Shown: piece by piece, positions 13,001 through 27,600 of the stretch
Layout: each line of letters starts with the position of its first letter
How positions within the stretch are numbered: the first letter of the stretch is position 1
Assembly (NCBI GenBank): GCA_964036045.1
Contig: OZ038384.1
Location: 57,075,355 to 57,139,354, forward strand
Reading direction: 5' to 3'
Source: Eutreptiella sp. 'Long Island Sound 2002'
Taxonomy: Eukaryota; Euglenozoa; Euglenophyceae; Eutreptiales; Eutreptiaceae
DNA length: 64,000 nt
Translations under genes and position numbers: made by a program
The notes under the pieces: model-generated
What the model was told of the DNA's origin: nothing
Seen by the model: the letters and a program-made list of their open reading frames with translations, nothing else
Databases searched by the model: none

Positions 13001-15740
13001 CTCATGCATGTACCAATGCCCTGCCTTCCCTCATGCATGTACCAAGGCCCCGCCATACCTCATGCATGTACCAAAGCCCCGCCATACCTCATTCATGTAC
13101 CGAAGCCCCGCCATACCTCATGCATGTACCAAGGCCCGCCTTCCCTCATGCATGTAACAATGCCCCGCCATACCTCATGCATGTACCAAAGCCCCGCCAT
13201 AGGTCATGCATGTACCAAGGCCCCGCCATACCTCATGCATGTACAAAAGCCCCGCCATACCTCATGCATGTACCGAAGCCCTGCCATACCTCATGCATGT
13301 ACCAAGGGCCCGCCTTCCCTCATGCATGTACCAATGCCCCGCCATACCTCATGCATGTACCAAAGCCCCGCCATACCTCATGCATGTACCAAAGCCCCGC
13401 CATACCTCATGCATGTACCGAAGCCCCGCCAGACCTCATGCATATACCAAGGCCCCGCCATACCTCATGCATGTACCAAAGCCCCGCCATACCTCATGCA
13501 TGTACGAAGGCCCCGCCATACCTCATTCATGTACCGAAGCTCCGCCATCCCTCATGCATGTACCGAAGCCCCGCCATACCTCATGCATGTACCAAAGCCC
13601 CGCCATACCTCATGCATTTACCAAGGCCCCGCCATACCTCATGCATGTACCAAAGCCCCGCCATACCTCATGCATGTACCGATGCCCCGCCTTCCCTCAT
13701 GCATGTACCAAAGCCCCGCCATCCCTCATGCATGTACCAATGCCCTGCCATACCTCATGCATGCACCGAAGCCCCGCCATACCTCATGCATGTACCAAAG
13801 CCCCGCCATACCTCATGCATGTACCAAAGCCCCGCCATCCCTCGTGCATGTACCAAAGCCCCGCCATACCCGATGCATGTACCAAGGCCCCACCATCCCT
13901 CATGCATGTACCAAAGCCCCGCCATACCTCATGCATGTACCGACGCCCCGCCATACCTCATGCATGTACCAAGGCCTCGCCATACCTCATGCATGTACCA
14001 ATGCCCCGCCATACCTCATGCATGTACCGACGGCCCGGCCGTCCCTCATGCATGTACCAAGGCCTCGCCATACCTCATGCATGTACCAATGCCCCGCCAT
14101 ACCTCATGCATGTACCAATGCCCCGCCATACCTCATGCATGTACCGAAGCCCCGCCATACCACATGCATGTACCAAAGCCCCGCCATACGTCATGCATGT
14201 ACTGAAACCCCGCCATACCTCATGCATGTACCAAAGCCCCGGTATTCCTCATGCATGTTTCAAAGCCCCGCCATACCTCAAGCATGTACCAATGCCCCGC
14301 CATACCTCATGCATGTACCAACGCCCCGCCATCCCTCATGCATGTACCAATGCCCCGCCATACCTCATGCATGTACCAAAGCCCCGCCATACCACATGCA
14401 TGTACCAAAGCCCCGCCATACGTCATGCATGTACTGAAACCCCGCCATACCTCATGCATGTACCAATGCCCCGCCATACCTCATGCATGTACCAAAGCCC
14501 CGCCATAAGTCATGCATGTACCAAAGCCCCGCCATACCTCATGCGTGTATCAAAGCCCCGCCATACCTGATGCATGTACCGAAGCCCCGCCATAAGTCAT
14601 GCATGTACCGAAGCTACGCCATACCTCATGCATGTACAAAGGCCCCGCCATCCCTCATGCATGTACCGAAGCCCCGCCATACCTCATGCATGTACCAAAG
14701 CCCCGCCATACCTCATACATGTACCGAAGCCCCGCCATAGTTCATGCCTGTCCCGAAGCCCCGCCATACCTCATGCATGTACCGAAGCCCCGCCATACCT
14801 CATGCACGTACCAAAGCCCCGCCATACCTCATGCATGTACGAAAGCCCCGCCATACCTCAGGCGTGTACCAGAGCCCCGCCATACCTCATACATGTTCGA
14901 AAGCCCCGCCATCCGTCATGCATGTACCAATGCCCCGCCATACCTCATGCATGTACCGAAGCCCCGCCATACCTCATGCATGTACCAATCCCCCGCCAGA
15001 CCTCATGCATGTACCAAAGCCCCGCCATACCTCATGCATGTACCAAAGCCCCTCCATACCTCATGCATGTACCGGAGCCCCGCCATACCTCATGCATGTA
15101 CCAATGCCCCGCCATCCCTCATGCATATACCAAAGCCCCGCCATACCTCATGCATGTACTGAAGCCCCGCCATACCTCATGCATGTACCGAAGCCCCGCC
15201 ATACCTCATGCATGTACCAAAGCCCCGCCATACCTCATGCATGTACCAAAGCCCCGCCATACCTCATGCATGTACCAAAGCCCCGCCATACCTCATGCAT
15301 GTACCGAAGCCCCACCATAAGTCATGCATGTACCGAAGCCCCGCCATACCTCATGCATGTACCAAAGGCCCGCCAGTCCTCATGCATGAACCAAAGCCTC
15401 GCCATCCCTCATGCATGAACCAATGCCCCGCCATACCTCATGCATGTACCAAAGACCCGCCATACCTCATGCATGTACCAAAGCCCCGCCATATCTCATG
15501 CATGTACCGAAGCCGGCCATACCTCATGCATGTACCACAGCCCCGCCATCCCTCATGCATGTACCAATGCCCCCCCATACCTCATGCATGTACCAAAGCC
15601 CCGCCATACCTCATGCATGTACCAACGCCCCGCCATACCTCATGCGTGTACCGAAGCCCCGCCATACCTCATGCATGTACCAAAGCCCCGCCATACCTCA
15701 TGCATGTACCAAGGCCCCGCCATACGTCATGCATGTACTG
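10030..15740 (+). repeat. Block I right part, variant-rich monomers
   Basis: This part corresponds to about 23,390-27,774 in block II. It holds several unusual monomers that recur there. One is a 28-bp monomer with GAAGCCGGCC (about 11,656), repeated within the block at about 15,511, where a segment near 11,556 recurs 3,855 bp later at 15,411. Another has TCAGGGATGTAAACC (two extra bases, about 12,943). A third is a 28-bp monomer near 13,131. A monomer near 12,697 has lost three bases that the block II copy keeps. The anchor CCCCACCATAAG first appears at 15,310. Confidence 0.75.
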
Positions 15741-15750
15741 TATTCATGTA
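15741..15750 (+). other. 10-bp non-repeat filler at block I/II junction
   Basis: After GCATGTACTG (15,731-15,740) the expected AAGCCCCGCCA is replaced by TATTCATGTA, and the array resumes with TACCTCATGCAGG. The join links a monomer like the one near 11,881 to sequence matching about 535 onward. Filler bases at a repeat-repeat join are a typical scar of end joining or replication template switching. It is the most divergent short stretch in the forward array. Confidence 0.75.
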
Positions 15751-16090
15751 TACCTCATGCAGGTACAAAAGCCCCGCCATACCTCATGCATGTACCAAAG
15801 CCCCGCCATACCTCATGCATGTAGCGAAGCCCCGCCATACCTCATGCATGTACCGAAGCCCCGCTACACCTCATGCATGTACCAAAGCCCCGCCATACCT
15901 CATGCATGTACCGAAGCCCCGCCATAGGTCATGCATGTACCAAAGCCCCGCCATACCTCATGCATGTACCGAAGCCCCGCCATAAGTCATGCATGTACCA
16001 AAGCCCCGCCATACCTCAAGCATGTAACGGAGCTCCGCCATAAGTCAAGCATGTACCAAAGCCCCGCCATCCCTCATGCATGTACCAAAG
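15751..16090 (+). repeat. Partial extra copy of a 927-bp unit
   Basis: This stretch matches about 535-870 at a spacing of 15,216. The sequence from about 16,144 onward matches block I from position 1 at a spacing of 16,143. The same landmark (CATGCAGGTACAAAAG) therefore appears at about 15,756 and again 927 bp later. That distance is 32 monomers minus one base, and the missing base is in the AGTCCGGCAGTCC monomer near 16,410. Block II therefore opens with a truncated tandem duplicate of its own left part. Confidence 0.7.
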
Positions 16091-18370
16091 CCCCGCCATA
16101 CCTCATGCATGTACCAAAGCCCCGCCATACCTCATGCATGTACCAAAGCCCCGCCATACCTCATGCATGTACCAAAGCCCCGCCATACCTCATGCATGTA
16201 CCGAAGTCCCGCCATCCCTCATGCATGTACCAAAGCCCCGCCATCCCTCATGCATGTACCAAAGCCCCGCCATCCCTCATGCATATACGAAAGCCCCGCC
16301 ATACCTCATGCATCTACCGAAGCCCCGCCATACCTCATGCATGTACCAAAGCCCCGCCATACCTCATGCATGTACCGAAGCCCCGCCATACCTCATCCAT
16401 GTACCAAAGTCCGGCAGTCCTCATGCATGAACCAATGCCTCGCGATACCTCATGCATGTACCAAAGCCCCGCCTTCCCTCATTCATGTACCAAAGTCCCG
16501 CAAAGTCTCATGCATGTACCAAAGTCCCGCCATACCTCATGCATCTACCAAGGCCCCGCCATACCTCATGCATGTACCGAAGCCCCTCCATACCTCATGC
16601 ATGTACCAAGGCCCCGCCTTCCCTCATGCATTTACCACAGCCCCGCCATCCCTCATGCATGTACCAATGCCCCGCCATACCTCATGCAGGTACAAAAGCC
16701 CCGCCATACCTCATGCATGTACCAAAGCCCCGCCATACCTCATGCATGTAGCGAAGCCCCGCCATACCTCATGCATGTACCGAAGCCCCGCTACACCTCA
16801 TGCATGTACCAAAGCCCCGCCATACCTCATGCATGTACCGAAGCCCCGCGATACCTCATGCATATACCGAAGCCCCGCCATACCTCATGCATGTACCGAA
16901 GCCCCGCCATAAGTCATGCATGTACCAAAGCCCCGCCATACCTCATGCATGTAACGGAGCTCCGCCATAAGTCAAGCATGTACCAAAGCCCCGCCATCCC
17001 TCATGCATGTACCAAAGCCCCGCCATACCACATGCATGTACCAAAGCCCCGCCATACCTCATGCATGTACCAAAGCCCCGCCATACCTCATGCATGTACC
17101 AAAGCCCCGCCATACCTCATGCATGTACCGAAGCCCCGCTAAACCTCATGCATGTACCGAAGCCCCGCCATACCTCATGCATGTACCGAAGCCCCGCCAT
17201 ACCTCATACATGTACCGAAGCCCCGCCATACCTCATGCATGTACCGAAGCCCCGCCATAAGTCATCCATGTACCAAAGCCCCGCCATACCTCATGCATGT
17301 AACGGAGCTCCGCCATAAGTCAAGCATGTACCAAAGCCCCGCCATACCTCATGCATGTACCGAAGCCCCGCGATACCTCATGCATGTACCAATGCCCCGC
17401 CATACCTCATGCATGTACCAAGGCCCCGCCCCTCCTCGTGCATGTGCCAAAGCCCCGCCATACCTCATGCATGTACCAAAGCCAGGCCATACCTCATGCA
17501 TGTACCAAAGCCCCGCCATCCCGCATGCATGTACCAAGGCCCGGCCATACCTCATGCATGTACCAAAGCCCCGCCATACCTCATGCATGTACCAAAGCCC
17601 CGCCATTTCTCATGTATGTAGCAAAGCCCGGCCATCCCTCATTCATGTACCAAAGCCCCGCCATCCCTCATGCATGTACCGAAGCCCCGCCATACGTCAT
17701 GCATGTACCAAGGCCCCGCCATACCTCATGCATGTACCAAAGCCCGCCATACCTCATGCATGTACCAAAGCCCCGCCATACCTCATGCATGTACCGAAGC
17801 CCCGCCCTAAGTCATTCATGTACCGAAGCCCCGCCCTACCTCATGCATGTACCAAAGCCCCGCTATACCTCATGCATGTATCAAGGCGCCGCCATCCCTC
17901 ATGCATGTACCAAAGCCCCGCCATACCCCATGCATGTACCAAGGCCCCGCCATACCTCATGCATGTACCAAAGCCCCGTGATACCTCATGCATGTACCAA
18001 AGCCCCGCCATACCCCATGCATGTACCAAAGCCTCGCCATACCTCATGCATGTACCGAAGGCCCGCCATATCTCATGCATGTACCGAAGCCCCGCCATAA
18101 GTCATGCATGTACCGAAGCCCCGCCATACCTCATCCATGTACCGAAGCGCCGCCATAAGTCATGCATGTACCAAAGCCCCGTCATACCTCATGCATGTAC
18201 CAAAGCCCCGCCATCCCTCATGCATGTACCAAAGCCCCGCCATCCCTCATGCATGTACCGAAGCCCCGACATCCCTCATGCATGTACCAAAGCCCCGCCA
18301 TCCCTCATTCATGTACCAAAGCCCCGCCATACCTCATGCATGCACCAAAGCCCCGCCATACCCCATGCAT

Positions 18371-18602
18371 GTACCAAAGCCCCGCCATACCGCATGCATG
18401 TACCGAAGCCGTGCCATACCTCATCCATGTACCAAAGGCCCACCAGTCCTCATGCATGAACCAATGCCTCGCGATACCTGATGCATGTACCAAAGCCCCG
18501 CCATACCGCATGCATGTACCGAAGCCGTGCCATACCTCATCCATGTACCAAAGGCCCACCAGTCCTCATGCATGAACCAATGCCTCGCGATACCTGATGC
18601 AT
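18371..18602 (+). repeat. 116-bp (four-monomer) tandem duplication
   Basis: Units 18,371-18,486 and 18,487-18,602 appear identical. Each contains ACCGCATGC, GAAGCCGTGCC, AAGGCCCACCAGTCC and CCTCGCGATACCTGATGC in order. Block I has a single copy at 2,228-2,343. Both units share the AAGGCCCACC variant where block I has AAAGCCCCGCC, so the substitution came before the duplication. This is the step that moves the block I/II spacing from 16,143 to 16,259. Confidence 0.88.
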
Positions 18603-21600
18603 GTACCAAAGCCCCGCCTTCCCTCATGCATGTACCAAAGTCCCGCAAAATCTCATGCATGTACCAAAGCCCCGCCATACCTCATGCATCTACCAAGGCC
18701 CCGCCATACCTCATGCATGTACCGAAGCCCCGGTACACCTCATGCATGTACCGAAGCCCCGCCATACCTCATGCATGTACCGAAGCCCCGCCATACCTCA
18801 TGCATGTACCAAAGCCCCGCCTTCCCTCATGCATGTACCAAAGCCCCGCCATCCCTCATGCATGTACCCATGCCCCGCCATACCTCATGCATGTACCGAA
18901 GCCCCGCCATACCTCATGCATGCACCGAAGCCCCGCCATACCTCATGCATGTACCAAAGCCCCGCCATACCTCATGCATGTACCAAGGCCCAGCCATACC
19001 TCATGCATGTACCAAAGCCCCGCCATACCTCATGCATGTACCAAGGCCCCGCCATCCCTCATGCATGTACCAAGGCCCCGCCATACCTCATGCATGTACC
19101 AATACCCGGCCAAACCTCATGCATGTACCGAAGCCCCGCCATACCTCATTCATGCACCCAGGCCCCGCCACACCTCATGCTTGTACCAAGGCCCCGCCAT
19201 CCCTCATACATGTACCAAAGCCCCGCCATCCCTCATGCATGTACCAAAGCCCCGCCATACCTCATGCATTTACCGAAGCCCCGCCATAAATCATGGATGT
19301 ACCGAAGCACCGCCATACCTCATGCATGTACCGAAGCCCCGCCAGACCTCATTCATGTACCGCAGCCCCGCCATACCTCATGCATGTACCGAAGCCCGGC
19401 CAGACCCCATTCATGTACCGAAGCCCCGCCATCCCTCATGCATGTACCAAGGCCCCGCCATCCCTCATGCATGTACCAAAGCCCCGCCATACCCCATGCA
19501 TGTATCAAGGCCCCGCCATACCTCATGCATGTACCGAAGCCCCGCCATACCTCATGCATGTACCGAAGCCCCGCCATACCTCGTGCATGTACCGAAGCCC
19601 CGCCATCCCTCATGCATGTACCAAAGCCCCGCCATACCTCATGCATGTACCAAGGCCCCGCCATCCCCCATGCATGTACCAAAGCCCCGCCATACCCCAT
19701 GCATGTACCAAGGCCCCGCCATACCTCATGCATGCACCGAAGCCCCGCCAGACCTCATTCATGTACCGAAGCCCCGCCATACCTCATGCATGTACCGAAG
19801 CCTCGCCAGACCTCATTCATGTACCGAAGCCCCGCCATACCTCATGCATGTACCGCAGCCCCGCCAGACCGCATTCATGTACCGAAGCCCCGCCATAAGT
19901 CATGCATGTACCGAAGCTCCGCCATACCTCATGCATGTACAAAGGCCCCGCCTTACCCCATGCATGTACCAGGGCCCCGCCATACCTCATGCATGTACCG
20001 AATCCCCGCCATACCTCATGCATGTACCAATGCCCCGCCATACCTCATGCATGTACCGAAGCCCCGCCATACCTCATGCATGTACCGAAGCCCCGCCATA
20101 CCTCATGCATGTACCAAAGCCCCGCCATTCCTCATGCGTGTACCAAAGCCCCGCCATCCCTCATGCATGTACCAAAGCCCCGCCACACCTCATGCATGTA
20201 CCAAGGCCGCGCCATACCTTATGCATGTACCAAAGCCCCGCCATAACCCATGCATGTACCAAGGCCCCGCCATACCTCATGCATGTACCGAAGCCCCGCC
20301 ATACCTCATGCATGTACCGAAGCCCCGCCATACCTCATGCATGTACCGAAGCCCCGCCATAAGTCATGCATGTACCGAAGCACCGCCATACATCATGCAT
20401 GTACCGAAGCCCCGCCAGACCTCATTCATGTACCGAAGCCCCGCCATACCTCATGCATGTACCGAAGCCCCGCCAGACCTCATTCATGTACCGAAGCCCC
20501 GCCATCCCTCATGCATGTACCAAGGCCCGGCCATACCTCATGCATGTACCGAAGCCCCGCCATACCCCATGCATGTACCAAGGCCCCGCCATACCTCATG
20601 CATGTACCGAAGCCCCGCCAGACCTCATTCATGTACCGAAGCCCCGCCATACCTCATGCATGTACCGAAGCCTCGCCAGACCTCATTCATGTACCGAAGC
20701 CCCGCCATACCTCATGCATGTACCGCAGCCCCGCCAGACTGCATTCATGTACCGAAGCCCCGCCATAAGTCATGCATGTACCGAAGCTCCGCCATACCTC
20801 ATGCATGTACAAAGGCCCCGCCTTACCCCATGCATGTACCAGGGCCGCGCCATACCTCATGCATGTACCGAAGCCCCGCCATACCTCATGCATGTACCGA
20901 ATCCCCGCCATACCTCATGCATGTACCGAAGCCCCGCCATACCTCATGCATGTACCGAAGCCCCGCCATACCTCATGCATGTACCAAAGCCCCGCCATTC
21001 CTCATGCGTGTACCAAAGCCCCGCCATCCCTCATGCATGTACCAAAGCCCCGCCATACCTCATGCATGTACCAAGGCCGCGCCATACCTCATGCATGTAC
21101 CAAAGCCCCGCCATAACCCATGCATGTACCAAGGCCCCGCCATACCTCATGCATGTACCGAAGCCCCGCCATACCTCATGCATGTACCGAAGCCCCGCCA
21201 TACCTCATGCATGTACTGAAGCCCCGCCATACCTCATTCATGTACCGAAGCCCCGCCATCCCTCATGCATGTACCAAGGCCCGGCCATACCTCATGCATG
21301 TACCGAAGCCCCGCCATAAGTCATGCATGTACCGAAGCACCGCCATACCTCATGCATGTACCGAAGCCCCGCCAGACCTCATTCATGTACCAAAGCCCCG
21401 CCATACCTCATGCATGTACCAGGGCCCCGCCATACCTCATGCATGTACCGAAGCCCCGCCATACCTCATGCGTGTACCAAAGCCCCGCCATACCTCATGC
21501 ATGTACCGAAGCCCCGCCAGACCTCGGTCATGTACCGAAGCCCCGCCATACCTCATGCATGTACCGAAGCCCCGCCAGACCTCATTCATGTACCGAAGCC

Positions 21601-24600
21601 CCGCCATCCCTCATGCATGTACCGAGGCCCGGCCATACCTCATGCATGAACCGAAGCCCTTCCATACCTCATGCATGCACCAAATCCCCGCCATACCTCA
21701 TGCATGTACCAGAGGCCCGCCAGTCCTCATGCATGAACCAATGCCTCGCGATACCTCATGCATGTACCAAAGCCCCGCCTTCCCTAATGCATGTACCAAA
21801 GCCCCGTCATACGTCATGCATGTACCAAAGCCCCGCCATATCTCATGCATGTACCAAAGCCCGGCCATCCCTCATGCATGGACCAAAGCCCCGGCATCCC
21901 TCATGCATGAACCAATGCCCCGCCATACCTCATGCATGTACCAAATTCCCGCCATACCTCATGCATGTACCAAAGCCCCGCCATACGTCATGCATGTACC
22001 GAAGCCCCGCCATACCTCATGCATGTACCGAAGCCCCGCCATACCTCATGCATGTACCAAAGGCCCGCCAGTCCTCATGCATGAACCAATGCCTCGCGAT
22101 ACCTCATGCATGTAGCAACGCCCCGCCATACCTCATGCATGTACCAAAGCCCCGCCATATCTCATGCAGTACCGAAGCCTCGCCATACCTCATGCATGTA
22201 CCAAGGCCCCGCCTTCCCTCATGCATGTACCACAGCCCCGCCATCCCTCATGCATGTACCAATGCCCCGCCATACCTCATGCATGTACCAAAGCCCCGCC
22301 ATCCCTCATGCATGTACCAACGCCCCGCCATACCTCATGCGTGTACCGAAGCCCGGCCATACCTCATGCATGTACCAAAGCCCCGCCATACCTCATGCAT
22401 GTACCAAGGCCCCCCCATCCCTCATGCATGTACCAATGCCCCGCCATACCTCATGCATGTACCAAAGCCCCGCCATAAGTCATGGATGTACCAAAGCCCC
22501 GCCATACCTCATGCATGTACCGAAGCCCCGCCATACCTCATGCATGTACCGAAGCCCCGCCATACCTCATGCATGTACCGAAGCCCCGCCAAAAGTCATG
22601 CATGTACCGAAGCACCGCCATACCTCATGCATGTACCGAAGCCCCGCCAGACCTCATTCATGTACCGAAGCCCCGCCATACCTCATGCATGTACCGAAGC
22701 CCCGCCATACCTCATGCATGTACCGAAGCCCCGCCATACCTCATGCATGTACCAAAGGCCCGCCAGTCCTCATGCATGAACCAATGCCTCGCGATACCTC
22801 ATGCATGTACCAAAGCCCCGCCTTCCCTAATGCATGTACCAAAGCCCCGCCATATCTCATGCAGTACCGAAGCCCCGCCATACCTCATGCATGTACCAAA
22901 GCCCCGCCTTCCCTCATGCATGTACCACAGCCCCGCCATCCCTCATGCATGTACCAATGCCCCGCCATACCTCATGCATGTACCAAAGCCCCGCCATACC
23001 TCATGCATGTACCAACGCCCCGCCATACCTCATGCGTGTACCGAAGCCCCGCCATACCTCATGCATGTACCAAAGCCCCGCCGTACCTCATGCATGTACC
23101 AAGGCCCCGCCATACCTCATGCATGTACCAATGCCCCGCCATACCTCATGCATGTACCAAAGCCCCGCCATAAGTCATGGATGTACCAAAGCCCCGCCAT
23201 ACCTCATGCATGTACCGAAGCCCCGCCATACCTCATGCATGTACCGAAGCCCCGCCATACCTCATGCATGTACCGAAGCCCCGCCATAAGTCATGGATGT
23301 ACCGAAGCCCCGCCATACCTCATGCATGTACCGAAGCCCCGCCATACCTCATGCATGTACCAAAGCCCTGCCATACCTCATGCATGTACCAATGCCCCGC
23401 CTTCCCTCATGCATGTACCAAGGCCCCGCCTTCCCTCATGCATGTACCAAGGCCCCGCCTTCCCTCATGCATGTACCACAGCCCCGCCATCCCTCATGCA
23501 TGTACCAATGCCCCGCCATACCTCATGCATGTACCAAAGCCCCGCCATACCTCATGCATGTACCAACGCCCCGCCATACCTCATGCGTGTACCGAAGCCC
23601 CGCCATACCTCATGCATGTACCAAAGCCCCGCCATACCTCATGCATGTACCAAGGCCCCGCCATACCTCATGCATGTACCAATGCCCCGCCATACCTCAT
23701 GCATGTACCAAAGCCCCGCCATAAGTCATGGATGTACCAAAGCCCCGCCATACCTCATGCATGTACCAAGGCCCCGCCATACCTCATGCATGTACCGAAG
23801 CCCCGCCATACCTCATGCATGTACCGAAGCCCCGCCATAAGTCATGGATGTACCGAAGCCCCGCCATACCTCATGCATGTACCGAAGCCCCGCCATACCT
23901 CATGCATGTACCAAAGCCCCGCCATACCTCATGCATGTACCAATGCCCCGCCTTCCCTCATGCATGTACCAAGGCCCCGCCTTCCCTCATGCATGTAGCA
24001 AGGCCCCGCCATACCTCATGCATGTACCGAAGCCCCGCCATACCTCATGCATGTACCGAAGCCCCGCCATACCTCATGCATGTACCAAGGCCCCGCCTTC
24101 CCTCATGCATGTACCAATGCCCCGCCATACCTCATGCATGTACCAAAGCCCCGCCATACCTCATGCATGTACCAAAGCCCCGCCATACCTCATGCATGTA
24201 CCGAAGCCCCGCCAGACTTCGTGCATGTACCAAGGCCCCGCAATACCTCATGCATGTACCAAAGCCCCGCCATACCTCATGAATTTACCAGGGCCCCGCC
24301 ATACCTCACGCATGAACCGAAGCTCCGCCATAAGTCATGCATGTACCGAAGCCCCGCCATACCTCATGCATGTACCAAAGCCCCGCCATACCTCATGCAT
24401 GTACCAAAGCCACGCCATATCTCATGCATGTACCAAAGCCCCGCCATACCTCATGCATGTACCGAAGCCCCGCCATACCTCATGCATGTACCAATGCCCC
24501 GCCTTCCCTCATGCATGTACCAAAGCCCCGCCATCCCTCATGCATGTACCAATGCCCCGCCATACCTCATGCATGTACCAAAGCCCCGCCATAAGTCATG

Positions 24601-27600
24601 CATGTACCAAAGCCCCGCCATACCTGATGCATGTACCAAGGCCCCGCCATCCCTCATGCATGTACCAATGCCCCGCCATACCTCATGCATGTACCAAAGC
24701 CCCGCCATACCTCATGCATGTACCAAATCCCCGCCACACCTCATGCATGTACCAAAGCCCCGCCAGTCCTCATGCATGAACCAATGCCTCGCGATACCTC
24801 ATGCATGTATCAAAGCCCCGCCTTCCCTAATGCATGTACCAAAGCCCCGCCATACGTCATGCATGTACCGAAGCCCCGCCATACCTCATGCATGTACCAA
24901 AGGCCCGCCAGTCCTCATGCATGAACCAAAGCCCCGCCATCCCTCATGCATGAACCAATGCCCCGCCATACCTCATGCGTGTACCAAAGACCCGCCATAC
25001 CTCATGCATGTACCAAAGCCCCGCCATAACTCATGCATGTACCGAAGCCGGCCATACCTCATGCATGTACCACAGCCCCGCCATCCCTCATGCATGTACC
25101 AATGCCCCGCCATACCTCATGCATGTACCAAAGCCCCGCCATACCTCATGCATGTACCAACGCCCCGCCATACCTCATGCGTGTACCGAAGCCCCGCCAT
25201 ACCTCATGCATGTACCAAAGCCCCGCCATACCTCATGCATGTACCAAGGCCCCGCCATACGTCATGCATGTACTGAAGCCCCGCCATACCTCAGGCATGT
25301 ACCAATGCCCCGCCATACCTCATGCCTGTAACAAAGCCCCGCCATACCTCATGCATATACCAAAGCCCCGCCATACCTCATGCATCTACCGAAGCCCCGC
25401 CATACCTCATGCATCTACCAAAGCCCCGCCATAGGTCATGCATGTACCAAAGCCGCGCCATACCTCATGCGTGTACCAAAGCCCCGCCATACCTCATGCA
25501 TCTACCAAAGCCCCGCCATACCTCATGCATGTACCAAAGCCCCGCCATATCTCATGCATGTACCGAAGACCCGCCATAGCTCATGCATGTACCAAAGCCC
25601 CGCCACACCTCATGCATGTACCAAGGCCCCGCCATACCTCATGCATGTACCACAGCCCCGCCATCCCTCATGCATGTACCAAGGCCCCGCCATCCCTCAT
25701 TCATGTACCAAAGCCCCGCCATACCTCATGCATGTACCAAAGCCCCGCCATACCTCATACATGTACCGAAGACCCGCCATAGCTCATGCATGTACCAAAG
25801 CCCCGCCACACCTCATGCATGTACCAAAGCCCCGCCATACCTCATGCATGTACCAAGGCCCCGCCATCCCTCATGCATGTACCGAAGCCGGGCCATACCT
25901 CATGCATGTACCAAAGCCCCGCCATACCTCATGCATGCACCGAAGCCCCGCCATACCTCATGCATGTACCAAAGCCCCGGTATTCCTCATGCATGTACCA
26001 AAGCCGCGCCATCCCTCATGCATGTACCAAGGCCCCGCCATCCCTCATGCATGTACCAAAGCCCCGCCATGCCCCATGCATGTACCAAGGCCCCGCCATA
26101 CCTCATGCATGTACCGAAGCCCCGCCATACCTCATGCACGTACCGAAGCCCCGCCATAAGTCATGCATGTACCGAAGCACCGCCATACCTCATGCATGTA
26201 CCAAAGCCCCGCCATAAGTCAGGGATCTACCGAAGCACCGCCATACCTCATGCATGTGCCAAGGCTCCGCCATCACTCATGCATGTACCAATGCCCCGCC
26301 ATACCTCATGCATGTACCAAAGCCCCGCCATACGTCAGGGATGTAAACCGAAGCCCCGCCGTACCTCATGCATGTACCGAAGCCCCGCCATACCTCATGC
26401 ATGTACCAATGCCCTGCCTTCCCTCATGCATGTACCAAGGCCCCGCCATACCTCATGCATGTACCAAAGCCCCGCCATACCTCATACATGTACCAAGGCC
26501 CGCCTTCCCTCATGCATGTAACAATGCCCCGCCATACCTCATGCATGTACCAAAGCCCCGCCATAGGTCATGCATGTACCAAGGCCCCGCCATACCTCAT
26601 GCATGTACAAAAGCCCCGCCATACCTCATGCATGTACCGAAGCCCTGCCATACCTCATGCATGTACCAAGGGCCCGCCTTCCCTCATGCATGTACCAATG
26701 CCCCGCCATACCTCATGCATGTACCAAAGCCCCGCCATACCTCATGCATGTACCGAAGCCCCGCCATACCTCATGCATGTACCGAAGCCCCGCCAGACCT
26801 CATGCATATACCTAGGCCCCGCCATACCTCATGCATGTACCAAAGCCCCGCCATACCTCATGCATGTACGAAGGCCCCGCCATACCTCATTCATGTACCG
26901 AAGCTCCGCCATCCCTCATGCATGTACCGAAGCCCCGCCATACCTCATGCATGTACCAAAGCCCCGCCATACCTCATGCATTTACCAAGGCCCCGCCATA
27001 CCTCATGCATGTACCAAAGCCCCGCCATACCTCATGCATGTACCGATGCCCCGCCTTCCCTCATGCATGTACCAAAGCCCCGCCATCCCTCATGCATGTA
27101 CCAATGCCCTGCCATACCTCATGCATGCACCGAAGCCCCGCCATACCTCATGCATGTACCAAAGCTCCGCCATACCTCATGCATGTACCGAAGCTACGCC
27201 ATACCTCATGCATGTACAAAGGCCCCGCCATCCCTCATGCATGTACCGAAGCCCCGCCATACCTCATGCATGTACCAAAGCCCCGCCATACCTCATGCAT
27301 GTACGAAAGCCCCGCCATACCTCAGGCGTGTACCAGAGCCCCGCCATACCTCATACATGTTCGAAAGCCCCGCCATCCGTCATGCATGTACCAATGCCCC
27401 GCCATACCTCATGCATGTACCGAAGCCCCGCCATACCTCATGCATGTACCAATCCCCCGCCAGACCTCATGCATGTACCAAAGCCCCGCCATACCTCATG
27501 CATGTACCAAAGCCCCTCCATACCTCTTTGCATGTACCGGAGCCCCGCCATACCTCATGCATGTACCAATGCCCCGCCATACCTCATGCATATACCAAAG

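Larger units (their letters stand above)
1..15740 (+). repeat. Block I: forward array, cut by window start
   Basis: This is forward-orientation satellite whose bar-code variants recur in block II. Positions 309-608 match 16,452-16,751 with a single residue difference in the 99-codon conceptual translation. The spacing is 16,143 up to about 2,340, then 16,259, then 16,288 to about 7,100. After the internal 2.9-kb duplication it becomes 13,361, then 13,390, 13,393 and 13,364. Each step is a whole number of monomers except the 3-bp step, which reflects a short monomer near 12,697. Block I therefore carries about 2.9 kb absent from block II, plus about 0.8 kb (roughly 13,800-14,590) that block II lacks. 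The true left end is outside the window. Confidence 0.85.

Noticed and set aside
15740-15753. TATA-like promoter in the filler (TATTCATGTATACC)
   Set aside because: It does not match a TATA box well, no initiator or gene lies downstream, and it coincides with a duplication breakpoint, which explains it better.
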